From Mesostigma viride (Eukaryota > Streptophyta > Mesostigmatophyceae > Mesostigmatales > Mesostigmataceae), in assembly GCA_009746045.1 (NCBI GenBank), contig RPFO01000297.1, positions 44,379 to 108,378 of the forward strand: DNA of 64,000 nt. Reading direction: 5' to 3'. Position numbers and translations under genes: made by a program. Under the pieces are notes generated by a model. The model saw nothing but the letters and a program-made list of their open reading frames with translations. It did not search any database and was not told where the DNA came from. This document shows positions 44,801-53,728 of this stretch, one piece after another (positions within the stretch are counted from its first letter, which is position 1; the number at the start of each line of letters is the position of its first letter).

Positions 44801-45219
44801 CCATTTCACCGGAAATCATGGTTGTCATGAATAGCGAGACATTCGACACGGGTCGACACTGGCTGGCCCGGCCTCACAAGTTCGCAGCCGGCTCGGAAAG
44901 GAAAAATGCCACCCACTGCCCTGCCCACGGCTACCGCCGCCATCATTCTCTTCTTGTCATCATGTCGGACTTGCAAGGCTGTCCGCATTATTATTTATTT
45001 GTTGTTCCGAGGGGTGCGGCTTACTCCTTAATAGTTGTTGACGGGGAAACAAGTTTATCTTCATAGCTATATTAATGTTTATTGTGACAATAAACATTAA
45101 TATTTGTTGTCTCTTTTCATAAAGTATTGTTATTTTCAGAAAGTATATATATATTTGGCCCGTTACTTCATAGTTTTTTTTGTAAATTTTAGGGAAATTA
45201 TATCAGCCAATAGTATCGC

Positions 45220-45457
45220 AGGTACTCGAGTAGTACTCGAGTACTACTCGGTACTCATACTCGCCGACTTTTTTTAGCCTGAGTAGTACTCGGTACTCGT
45301 ACTCGCCTACTTTTTTGAGCTCGAGTACTACTCGCTACTCGTACTCGCCTACTTTTTTGAGCCCGAGTAGTACTCGGTACTCGTACTCGCCAAGTTTTTC
45401 TGAGCCCGAGTAGTACTCGGTACTCGTACTCGCCGACTTTTTTTAGCCTGAGTAGTA
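45220..45457. repeat. second GAGTAGTACTC minisatellite array
   Basis: Same 42-bp family as 43138-43430. It is broken at GAGTAGTA by the element 45458-45916 and continues at 45917. Confidence 0.85.
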
Positions 45458-45916
45458 CCGTAGTGGTCAAAATCACTTTGCGACAAACCTCTTTGCGAAT
45501 CGACCTCGCAAACTACTTTTCATGGGCTTCATTTTGGGTCGCAAAGTTCAAAACTTACCGCGTCGCGCCTGCGCCGTGCCGCACGCAGACAGGTAGAACG
45601 AACGCGTGGCGCCAAAACTTTCGCGCCTTTTTGTCACTTGTCATGCGAAAGCCTAAGGTTTAGGCTTGTGCAGCCATGCACGTTGTCTTGGCACGAAGGC
45701 AGAAGAGCGGGGAGGCCGGCAGGCCAGCAGGCAGTATAAGCCTGCTGGCCTATAAATTTACAACATCGAGTACCTGCCAGTTGCCATTGACCATAAACAA
45801 GTCGATGGGCTCGCAAACCTAAAACTTTGCCTTCATTTTGGGTCGCAAACTATAAATTTCACCCTTTTTTTGGGTCGCAAAGTAGGTTTGTCGCAAAGTG
45901 ATTTTGACCACTACGG
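45458..45916. mobile_element. short TIR element (mariner/Tc1-type MITE) in the minisatellite
   Basis: 459 bp with about 33-bp perfect inverted ends beginning CCGTAGTGGTCAAAATCACT and ending with its reverse complement. It is flanked by TA on both sides (45456-45457 and 45917-45918), the target duplication of Tc1/mariner-class elements. The array unit GAGTAGTACTCGG is restored if the element and one TA are removed. Internally it has subterminal GGGTCGCAAA repeats. No transposase ORF. Confidence 0.8.
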
Positions 45917-45945
45917 TACTCGGTACTCGTACTCGCTGCCAAAAA

Positions 45946-46520
45946 TCCAGCGTGGACCCAACCCTAATAATTTGGCTCTGATGACACAAACTCTAGTGCG
46001 GGGGTGAGTGCGGGGTTCCGGGACACCACCGCACTAAGTCCGACGCGCCTGCCCAGGCCACGCCGCGCCGGACCGGCACACGAGTTACGCGGGAAAAAAG
46101 GGCCTGCCGCGCCAATTACTGTAGGACTTGGCTAATTTCTTTGTTGACTACAAGCGCAGTCAAGGATGATAAAACGTAGCAATGGCGGACATGTTAGGGT
46201 GATGCTCGGCTTAGGGACAGTGGACATGTTTGAGTGATTGCTCGCCAGACTCGAGCTCGCTGGCATACACGTCCGTGGCACCCTCGGCATTTAGCTGGGT
46301 TGACGCAAATCCTTGTACTGTTTACTGGTGTGTGCGATAATAAAGGAATGGTTATGCACGACATCTAAATGCGAATATCACACAAAAACTGGTTCCTGGA
46401 ATTCTCGCGAGCTGCGCGGCGTATGACTGGCCGTTTTTAAGTTGCTTCTCGCCTTTTGTGCTCCAAACAGGGGGGTCGTTTACATCCACTGCAACAAAGT
46501 GCTCGTGACCTCCAGCTTTC
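45946..46520. other. no supported gene
   Basis: Unique-looking sequence. An AATAAAGG near 46339 could end a plus-strand transcript, but no exon was supported. Confidence 0.3.
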
Positions 46521-46629
46521 ATGGCCCGGCCCTGCCTTTGCTGCTTGACCAGCACCAGACAGGGTGTGCTGGTGGCCATCCTCGCAATTTTTCTAGCGGT
46601 CAGCGGCATCGTGTGGGTCTGTGCCTTAG
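46521..46629 (+). CDS. candidate first exon of a membrane protein
   Basis: ATG followed by 36 codons: MARPCLCCLTSTRQ then one hydrophobic helix (GVLVAILAIFLAVSGIVWVC), ending at a GT-AAGG donor at 46630. Codon use and the helix look real, but no continuing exon was found before 47.3 kb. The opposite strand has a competing ORF (46609-46352). Low confidence. Confidence 0.25.
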
Positions 46630-46777
46630 GTAAGGCGTTAAGCCCTTATTCCAGTTTCTGTCCAAATGGCACATCATATTAACTGTACTTGCTTCGTCTT
46701 GCGCATGCGGACCCCCCCTTGTTAATGATGCGTTGTCCTGACATTAGCTTCGCATGTGCATTACAGGGGCAGCTCAC

Positions 46778-47000
46778 GTAGGTGGGACAGTGTTCCAACT
46801 CCGGTAGGTGGGACAAATTCAGCAAAGCGGGACATGTTCAGGTGTCCCACCTAACTGAAATTATGTCCCACCTTGTTGAATTTGGAAAAACATGGTGTCC
46901 CACCTACCGGCATTTGTGATACAGGTCTGTCTCACCTACCCGAACTTGAAGCTGTGTCCCACCTAACTGTATGTTTCTATGTGTCCCACCTTCCTGAATG
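46778..47000. repeat. degenerate GTCCCACCTA repeats
   Basis: About nine copies of GTCCCACCT or its complement AGGTGGGAC, spaced 20-40 bp. The first units are in one orientation and the rest in the other. Related words occur at 49.1-50.4 kb. Confidence 0.6.
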
Positions 47001-47268
47001 TAGTGGCTACGCACATATGGGCTCTATGTGTCATACTCCTACATATGTTATACATACATGTCCCTATTACTCCTATGGGGCATGCTACCTATTCTGCACG
47101 TTTGCTCATGGCGTAGGGACACTTGATCTGTGTGCAACCGATAATACGCTGGAAATTAAATCAATCAAGTGCAAATATGGTAGTTCTTGCAGATTTGTAT
47201 GACAACATTGTTATTGTTATATGGTGCATGGGGGTGGGGTTAGAACCCCCCACCCCCACCCCACTTCA

Positions 47269-47548
47269 CCCCACTTCACCCCACTTCACCCCACTTCACC
47301 CCACTTCACCCCACTTCACCCCACTTCACCCCACTTCCCACCCCCCACCCCACCCCCCCCACCCCCCCCACCCCCACCCCCACCCACCCCACCCCCACCC
47401 CACCCCCACCCCCCCCCCACCCCACCCCCACCCCCACCCCACCCCACCCCACCCCACCCCCACCCCACCCCACCCCCACCCCACCCCCACCCCCACCCCA
47501 CCCCACCCCCACCCCCACCCCCACCCCCACCCCACCCCCACCCCCACC
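47269..47548. repeat. CCACTTCACC array and CCCCAC-rich low-complexity tract
   Basis: About seven perfect 10-bp CCACTTCACC units (to 47340), then about 200 bp of CCCCCA/CCCCA units. Long Pro/His and Gly/Val frames here are artefacts. Confidence 0.95.
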
Positions 47549-47627
47549 ATATAACAACAACATAACAACACCACGATAAGAAATGACATCGTGGTGCAGT
47601 CGCCACCGCCATCATCAAGGAGACAAC

Positions 47628-47783
47628 CTGCGCAGGCCAGAAATCGGGAGAATTCGGGCAATCATGTACAAGACAACAGGCTCCAGGTCAGCCAAGCGCT
47701 CGTACGTGCGAAACTTGATGACTGGGTCTGCAATCGCCATAATCCAAGTGATGCACATGTACAACCACGTCATAACTCGGAAG
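47628..47783 (-). CDS. candidate internal exon encoding membrane-associated residues
   Basis: Minus-strand frame FRVMTWLYMCITWIMAIADP, then FRTYERLADLEPVVLYMIAR and ILPISGL, bounded by an AG acceptor and a GT donor. It lies 0.6 kb downstream of the acidic ORF 48931-48389 on the same strand and could be another exon of that gene. No family recognised. Confidence 0.3.
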
Positions 47784-48388
47784 CTTTGGATTAGGATCAT
47801 AAAAGATTGACTCAAACAATTACCGTGCTAGCAAGATGTGGGCAAGAGAATGCATCCATGGTTGTTGTAATGGTGTAAAAAGGGTGCCAGATTTTCAAGT
47901 AAGGAATCATGAATAACCATGCCGCACCTCATGGCCATGCATATACATGGTGGCAAAAAATTTCACATCATCCACACGGCCATGTGTGTGCCTGCACGTG
48001 TATGGTTGTGAAAATTGACAGCATTTTTATTATGCACACACCCATGTATGCATGATTGCCTATGACGTCCACGCAGGCATTAAAATTCACAAGGCCTCGC
48101 ATTCGATCGTGCTTGCAAAAAACTGTCCATCAACACAATACGCCTAGCCTGCAGCCTGCATGTAGTGCATGGTTGCACAAAACAGAACTACATGAACACA
48201 ATGAATGAATGCGCAAACTTTGTGCCCACACTTGGAATTACCCCAAACTGAACAACGCGGTTATAATGCACATGGCCTCACATTTCCTCATGCGAAAACC
48301 CTTTAAGCATCAGCACAATGGCCATCATGGGGAACCCAGCAACGGGATTCGTGATTGGAAGGATTCTGAATCACGCACCTGTGTTCAG

Positions 48389-48931
48389 TCATATTTGCAA
48401 AGAACCGACATCGGGTTGACCAGAGCTGACGTCCACGGACCACTCTTCGTCACTGGAATTCCCTTCATTATCCTCAGAACTTGAATCGCTGGGCTCAGAG
48501 CTTGAACCAGCTGCGACGTGTAGAAACTGCCCCGGCTTCTTGGTCGGTAAGAGAATGCCTTTCTGGGTGCGCACCAGCTTCCAAAACTTCTCCGAATCCC
48601 CGGAATCTGAAGACCCCCCGGAATCTGTTCTTGCCAAAACGGCCTCCGCTTCATTCCCTTGCCGGTTGTGAGTCTCAGAAGCCAAGGATGCAGAAGCTGG
48701 TTGTTCTTCCTGGATCACTGTAAGACCTGAAGGCGATGCCTTGGTACTTATGTCCTCATCATTTGTAGAGGACGCTAGGTCTGGGGTGGAGTTCAACTCA
48801 TCATCAACATCAACGCTGGGCTGGACCTTCACCGGTGTAGAGGCCCCGGAAGCTGCCTCATAAGCAGCCTCCGAATCTGCCTCTGAACCATGATGAAGCG
48901 CTTTAATCCATTGTTTCAAGAAGAAAAACAA
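48389..48931 (-). CDS. acidic, Ser-rich hypothetical protein (possibly partial exon)
   Basis: An open frame of 180 codons without an in-frame ATG at its start, so probably an exon rather than a whole gene; an AG acceptor near 48888 precedes EADSEAAYEA. The product is Glu/Asp/Ser-rich and predicted disordered, with DSGGSSDSGDSEKFWKLVR, TKKPGQFLHVAAG and SSDEEWSVDVSS near the end (CK2-like acidic serine clusters). It has no resemblance to the retroelement proteins in the window. Function unknown. Confidence 0.35.
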   Translation of the reverse strand: MFFFLKQWIKALHHGSEADSEAAYEAASGASTPVKVQPSVDVDDELNSTPDLASSTNDEDISTKASPSGLTVIQEEQPASASLASETHNRQGNEAEAVLARTDSGGSSDSGDSEKFWKLVRTQKGILLPTKKPGQFLHVAAGSSSEPSDSSSEDNEGNSSDEEWSVDVSSGQPDVGSLQI

Positions 48932-49136
48932 GCTATATTGTACCGCTAGCTGCTCACGGAGTGCAAGTATTTATGCAGTTAACGATACTTGATAATAAAG
49001 CCACGTCGAATTATATACAATACGTATGTGCGGTGTAGTGAAATATAGGTCTTGGTAGCAAGTTGGTAGTGATATGTGACCACTTGTGTGTATATGTACA
49101 CAGTACAGTACACCGCCTCACGGGTACTTGGGCTGT

Positions 49137-49275
49137 TCCCACACCACGTGGAAGTGGGACGTTTGCGTACTACGTAGCCGTGAAAGTGGGACGGTTCGCG
49201 TACCACTTAGCCGTGAAAGTGGGACGGTTCGCGTACCACTTAGCCGTGAAAGTGGGACGGTTCGCGTACCACTTA
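49137..49275. repeat. 34-bp tandem repeat, left part
   Basis: Units TAGCCGTGAAAGTGGGACGG followed by TTCGCGTACCACT, three good copies plus one diverged at the left. It continues after the inserted element at 49949. Confidence 0.85.
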
Positions 49276-49948
49276 GGGCCAACTCACACGGGTCGCGATC
49301 CGTGGTTCGTACGGTCATGGTTCGCGAACCGCTTTGCCGAGTGGCATCGAACCTTCTGCCACGTGGAACAGAAATTGGTTGACGAACCGGTCGCACTCAC
49401 ACGGCGGGTCGCGGGCGTTCGGATTGTTCAGATAGATAAAGATTGGTTCACAGTACCTTTTTTGCTGGCATTTCCGCACTTTCCGCTCTTTTCCGCACTC
49501 CTCCTCAATCTCCTCGTTGTCGCCACCTGTCCTTGGATTTACACATACAGGGGATATCTACGATATCGTATTCTGATTATTCGGGTGTATCCAGTGATTA
49601 TTTGTCTTTACTGGACGATACTAAATTCTTCCTGGCGAGACCGGCTTCGCTGGATCGAAGCTGTCCAGTTTTCCTCAGCACCCTGCCGTACTGGTTCTAC
49701 GCCGACTGAATTCGTACCATGAATTCCCGTACTTTCAGGTCTTTTTCGCACTTGTCAGGTTCGATTCACGGACACGTGGACTTTTCGCTCGCGAACATGG
49801 GTCGCGACACGATTTCCCGCGAACCACAAAGTCGGGTCGCGAACCATGCCCGTTTTCCGGCACTATCTGCCGACGCCGTGAGAAGATTCCTGCCACGCAT
49901 GACAAGAGTGCTCACGAACTACGGATCGCGACCCGTGTGAGTTAGCCC
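49276..49948. mobile_element. PIF/Harbinger-like MITE
   Basis: 673 bp with imperfect terminal inverted repeats of about 34 bp: left starts GGGCCAACTCACACGGGTCG, right ends CGACCCGTGTGAGTTAGCCC. Flanking TTA at 49273-49275 and 49949-49951 is the 3-bp TWA duplication of Harbinger elements. It interrupts the 34-bp repeat array. No transposase ORF; internal subterminal copies of TTCGCGAACC-type words. Confidence 0.8.
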
Positions 49949-50020
49949 TTAGCCGTGAAAGTGGGACGGTTCGCGTACCACTTAGCCGTGAAAGTGGGAC
50001 GGTTCGCGTACCACGTAGCC
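49949..50020. repeat. 34-bp tandem repeat, right part
   Basis: Two further units of the array at 49137-49275, starting at the TTA duplicate. Confidence 0.85.
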
Positions 50021-50039
50021 GTGGAAGTGGGCTGTATGC

Positions 50040-50420
50040 GCCTGTGGGACGGTCTCAACCACAATCTGAGTACGTGGAACAGGTGCCCCACCTTGCCGCG
50101 TAGGTGGGACAGTCCCATCCAAAATCCGAGTACGTGGAACATGTGGCCCACCTTGCTGCGTATGTGGAACAGTCCCTTACAAAATCTGAGTACGAGGAAC
50201 AGGTGCCCCACCTTGCTGCGTAGGTGGAACAGTCCCATCCAAAATCTAAGTACGTGGAACAGGTGCCCCACCTTGCTGCGTTGAGTTGCTGCGTTGGTGG
50301 GACTGGCTCTTCCAAAATCTGAGTACGTGGAACAGGTGGCCCACCTTGCTGTGTTGGTCGGTGGGCTGTCGCATCCACAATAACCGTACATCAGTACACG
50401 TGGCACTGTAGGCGCCCCAC
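50040..50420. repeat. about 60-bp tandem repeat with GTGGAACAGGTGCCCCACC
   Basis: Five or so units: GAGTACGTGGAACAGGTGCC, CCACCTTGCTGCGTAGGTGG, AACAGTCCCATCCAAAATCT. Inner units are most alike. Confidence 0.85.
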
Positions 50421-50886
50421 CTTATGAATTCCCCTTCTGCCGGCGTAATTAACATGGTACCTATACTGTAAGGAGGTGAGAGAGGCACACGCTGGCTACG
50501 TACAGTACGTGACTTTTGTTAGAGAGTGCTAGTCAGCTGCATCAGTTAATGATCAATTAACTAATTATTGAACACGTGACTGCATCCGTGGTCTGAGGTC
50601 TCTAACTATATACGGTGAGCCGCTATGGCGAGCGGGTCAGGCGAGCCGGAGTGCAGTCCATCATCCGCAGGGCCAGCTGTCGGCGGCTCGCGTGATGCCC
50701 GGCCCCCGCAGGTCTGGACCTGCAAGCTTTCTTGTGCCGCATGTCACCGAGGACGAGGGAAAAGCAACTACGACAGGCAGGGCTAACCACGGCATCAGAA
50801 GCGGGGCTGGTTAACTCCGACAAACCAGCTGACAAGGGCGAAAAAGTAAGCCGTGCGCCGCGAGATGAAATTAAATGTTCAGGGAT
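50421..50886. other. region before the transposase fragment
   Basis: A CTATATA box near 50606 and an ATG at 50625 (MASGSGEPECSPSS) could be the 5' end of the transposase gene, but the frame stops before reaching it. Confidence 0.25.
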
Positions 50887-51151
50887 ATGCGCACCAAGCG
50901 GAAGATTCTGGACGCCTTTCACGAGAGCGGATTGTCGCAGCGCCAATTCTGCAAAACTAGCGACCCCCCCATCCCGATTTCAACCTTCAACCGCATGCTC
51001 ACAGAGGAGGCGGCCATCAAGGCTGCAGCAGACAACCCCAAGCTAGCGGGGAAGAAGTGCCCAAGTCGTGTCAGAAACCCGACTACGGCCAAGTTTCCCT
51101 TGGTGGAGAAAGAGGTGGCCACTGAGATTCGCGAGTATCGGAGCAAGGGGT
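50887..51151 (+). pseudogene. pogo/CENP-B-like transposase N-terminal fragment
   Basis: About 88 residues: MRTKRKILDAFHESGLSQRQ then FCK form a helix-turn-helix, followed by PISTFNRML and later FPLVEKEVATEIREYRSKG, which resembles the start of a CENP-B-type second HTH. These DNA-binding domains precede the DDE domain in pogo/Tigger transposases. The frame is cut exactly at the LTR of element C (51152). The rest should lie beyond the right edge of the window. Could instead be a transposase-derived host gene. Confidence 0.5.
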
Positions 51152-51671
51152 AGTTATAGCACTCGTGCAATGGATGCGAACGTCTTTTTGATTATGCAAT
51201 GGCTGGCATATATCAATCCATGCAAGCTTGCCAAGCTGGATTGCATGGGCACGTAGGTTAGGGTAACCTAGCTATCCTGTACTAGTGCTAACCAATGAGG
51301 TGCTGGCTCCGTCCAGCTAGATCTACTCCAGCTAGGACTGATACGATGCCCACAGGCACCGGCTGCCTAACAGCACTACGTGGATGGTCCTGGACCTCCC
51401 CTAGGACCTCCGTACAGGACTAGCACTGCAACCACCTTGTGGTCTGCATCACAGCTCATAAACCCTACCACGTGAATACCCACGTGCGTGTGCCCTACAT
51501 ATCTCAGTGCTAATATCTAGCACCCACGTGCCCAATATGGCACGTGCGGATCTAAACCCTAGTAGAGATATGTCCAGTGTACTACACCACCGTCCATGTC
51601 CGTATCCCACTTGGGAGACGGGGACAACGCCACGTGTACTGATAGTCTAGGCCTGAAGTCCTAGAATAACT
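51152..51671 (-). repeat. 3' LTR of element C (inferred)
   Basis: Borders are inferred from a polypurine tract at 51672-51695 followed (on the minus strand) by AGTTATTCTAGGAC, and from the AGTGCTATAACT end at 51152, where the transposase frame is cut. AGTTAT/ATAACT ends mirror the AGTTAG/CTAACT ends of A and B. The second LTR is outside the window. Confidence 0.6.
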
Positions 51672-51695
51672 CCCATTATTACTTTTCTTTTGGGG
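51672..51695 (-). promoter_or_regulatory. polypurine tract of element C
   Basis: On the minus strand CCCCAAAAGAAAAGTAATAA then TGGG, directly before AGTTATTC. Position and content match the tract of element A. Confidence 0.65.
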
Positions 51696-51893
51696 AGTGA
51701 GGGGAAGACTCTTCCCACAACCCACTCATATGCCAACCACTACTGATAAGCAAGGTTCCCTACAGGGACAACCAGGACACTGAAAGAGATGCATTTATAA
51801 AAGCGCCCATAGCTCCTCCGTGTTGGATACAACATCCCCACTGGTTGGGTGCCTGTGTTAGGAAGACCATTGTCAGAAAAAATGACCACACGT

Positions 51894-51899
51894 TTTATT
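51894..51899 (-). terminator. AATAAA polyadenylation-like signal in element C
   Basis: AATAAA on the minus strand about 150 bases after the RNase H stop, in the same relative place as in A and B. Confidence 0.25.
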
Positions 51900-52046
51900 G
51901 ACAAAGAACAAGCCATCAATAAAGGAGGACCCTTCTGACCTCAATCTTTAATGACGCAAAGAGAGTCTTACGGGTGGGACACTTCGGACCCTGCCACCCC
52001 ATGACCACCCTCCTATCTGGTGCTAATAGCCCTAGGCTGAGGCACT

Positions 52047-53630
52047 TCACCCTCTGCCGTTATATGGGTTCATCAGCGTGTATAGGATTCTGTACTGAGG
52101 CCCTGCAGCCTGTGGCACTTTTGTGAGTGCATCTGCTGCATTGTCAGGGTCTCGGATGTGAGTCTTGGACTCCAGATAGGTACACTCCTGCTTGAGGACA
52201 ATCCAGTCCAAATCGGTGTGCACAGCCAAGGGGTTGTCCAGGAAGGAGAGAAGGGATTGACTGTCAGTCAGCAGATGAGATTTGACACCAGCATAACTAC
52301 CAGCCTGATGCTGCAACCACACCAGCAGATGGTTCAAGTACCTGGCATGCAACACAGCTGAGACCACAGCACGGCATTCCGCTACATTGCTGCTGACTGC
52401 CTTGCGCTTGTGGAGTCTGCTGAACCAGGAAACCAAAGATTGCTTGCCAGTGGGGTTAGACAACATAAAGAGACCTGCCTCTCTGGCTTGTACCTTAGTG
52501 ACTACCCGTGACTCCATGGAACTGTCCATCATGCATGTGATGTGGATGGGTTGGAACAGATCCAAAGCATGAAGAATAAGGGGAGGGCCATCATGCAACA
52601 CCTGTTTAATAGCCCTGGACCCTACCTCCAGAAGGACATCATCATCCACTCTGCTGACCACTGCCAGGTGAGGAGCACAAGTGGCACACAGCCAACCTAG
52701 CTTACCCCTAATAGTGGGACAGAGATCAGGAGTGATGTCAGAGGGAAGAACATCTTTGCAAGACATGACATACTCAGGGGAGGCTTTGAGAGAACACACC
52801 CACTCCTTCTGCTCCTTAAACAGGTTCAGAATGATGCCACAGAACTTGACAGGATCTTTTCCCAGCTCCAGCTGCTTGCCTAATTCAAAGCTAGCAGACA
52901 CTTGAGCAATGAAATCCTCCACAGCTGCCCTGGGACCAGTAATGAGCTGATCATCCCCATGCCACACAAACATCATCATACCAGCAGGATGAGGGATGGT
53001 GAAGAAACAAGGGTCAATATCATCATACTGGGCCCCCAGCTTCAGGAAGACCTCTTGGGCAGACAGCCTAAAAATTTTAGGTGCTGACTGAAGCCCTTCT
53101 ACCCCCAAGTTAGGTCTTAGATGAGGTTCCTTGATGTCCCCAGCCCAGACTTTGGGAGTGTTTACCACATAGACTTGACCCCTCCACACCTTTTGGGCTA
53201 TGTCAGGGTTGCCTTTAAGGAAGGCACGCTTAATGTCAGTGGCTTTACACACGTAGTCCTTACCAGCATTCAGATGGTGAAGGAAAGTGGCCAACAGGAC
53301 CTTAAGAGACGTCTGCTGAATACCTGGGGTATACAGTTCAGCCTCTGTTAGCTCAGTGGAGCCCCTGAACTCCGTGACACAAGGTCTGGCATGAAAAATG
53401 GGAGGTGTCCCATCTGCCTGGGGTTTATGCTTGCAGACAAACTTCAGTCTGAGCTTTCTGGCCCCTTGTGGCAGTGCCTCAATCGGTGTTACAGGTGGTA
53501 CCTGGGACTTACTACGTGGATCAGGACAAACCCATTCCTCTCTAGCCCTGTTAAAGGCTTCCATCCATTTCAGAAAACCAATCTGCGTTTGACAGTCTTT
53601 GACCACATCATCATAGGACAAGGGAGACAT
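52047..53630 (-). CDS. reverse transcriptase-RNase H of element C
   Basis: 527 residues in one frame. RT: TEFRGSTELTEAELYTPG, KATDIKRAFLKGN (catalytic Asp box), DPCFFTIP, and MMFVWHGDDQLITGP with HGDD as in A/B. RNase H: ITCMMDSSMES, SNVAECRAVVS, LLTDSQSLLSF and NAADALTKV. The frame is open upstream of the first Met to about 53730, overlapping the end of the protease ORF in another frame (near ACATAAAATAC), so RT may be expressed by frameshifting. No internal stop: the best preserved RT in the window. Confidence 0.88.
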   Translation of the reverse strand: MSPLSYDDVVKDCQTQIGFLKWMEAFNRAREEWVCPDPRSKSQVPPVTPIEALPQGARKLRLKFVCKHKPQADGTPPIFHARPCVTEFRGSTELTEAELYTPGIQQTSLKVLLATFLHHLNAGKDYVCKATDIKRAFLKGNPDIAQKVWRGQVYVVNTPKVWAGDIKEPHLRPNLGVEGLQSAPKIFRLSAQEVFLKLGAQYDDIDPCFFTIPHPAGMMMFVWHGDDQLITGPRAAVEDFIAQVSASFELGKQLELGKDPVKFCGIILNLFKEQKEWVCSLKASPEYVMSCKDVLPSDITPDLCPTIRGKLGWLCATCAPHLAVVSRVDDDVLLEVGSRAIKQVLHDGPPLILHALDLFQPIHITCMMDSSMESRVVTKVQAREAGLFMLSNPTGKQSLVSWFSRLHKRKAVSSNVAECRAVVSAVLHARYLNHLLVWLQHQAGSYAGVKSHLLTDSQSLLSFLDNPLAVHTDLDWIVLKQECTYLESKTHIRDPDNAADALTKVPQAAGPQYRILYTLMNPYNGRG

Positions 53631-53728
53631 GGACGCTATGTCCCATCTACCAAGCCCAAACGCAGAGGGGTGTAGCTTCTGAGAATGAATGAGGGAATCA
53701 ACACAGGGTTCCTGACCTGGGAGGTATT

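Noticed and set aside
47123-47661. Pro/His- and Gly/Val-rich ORFs
   Set aside because: Low-complexity CCCCAC tract without coding signals.
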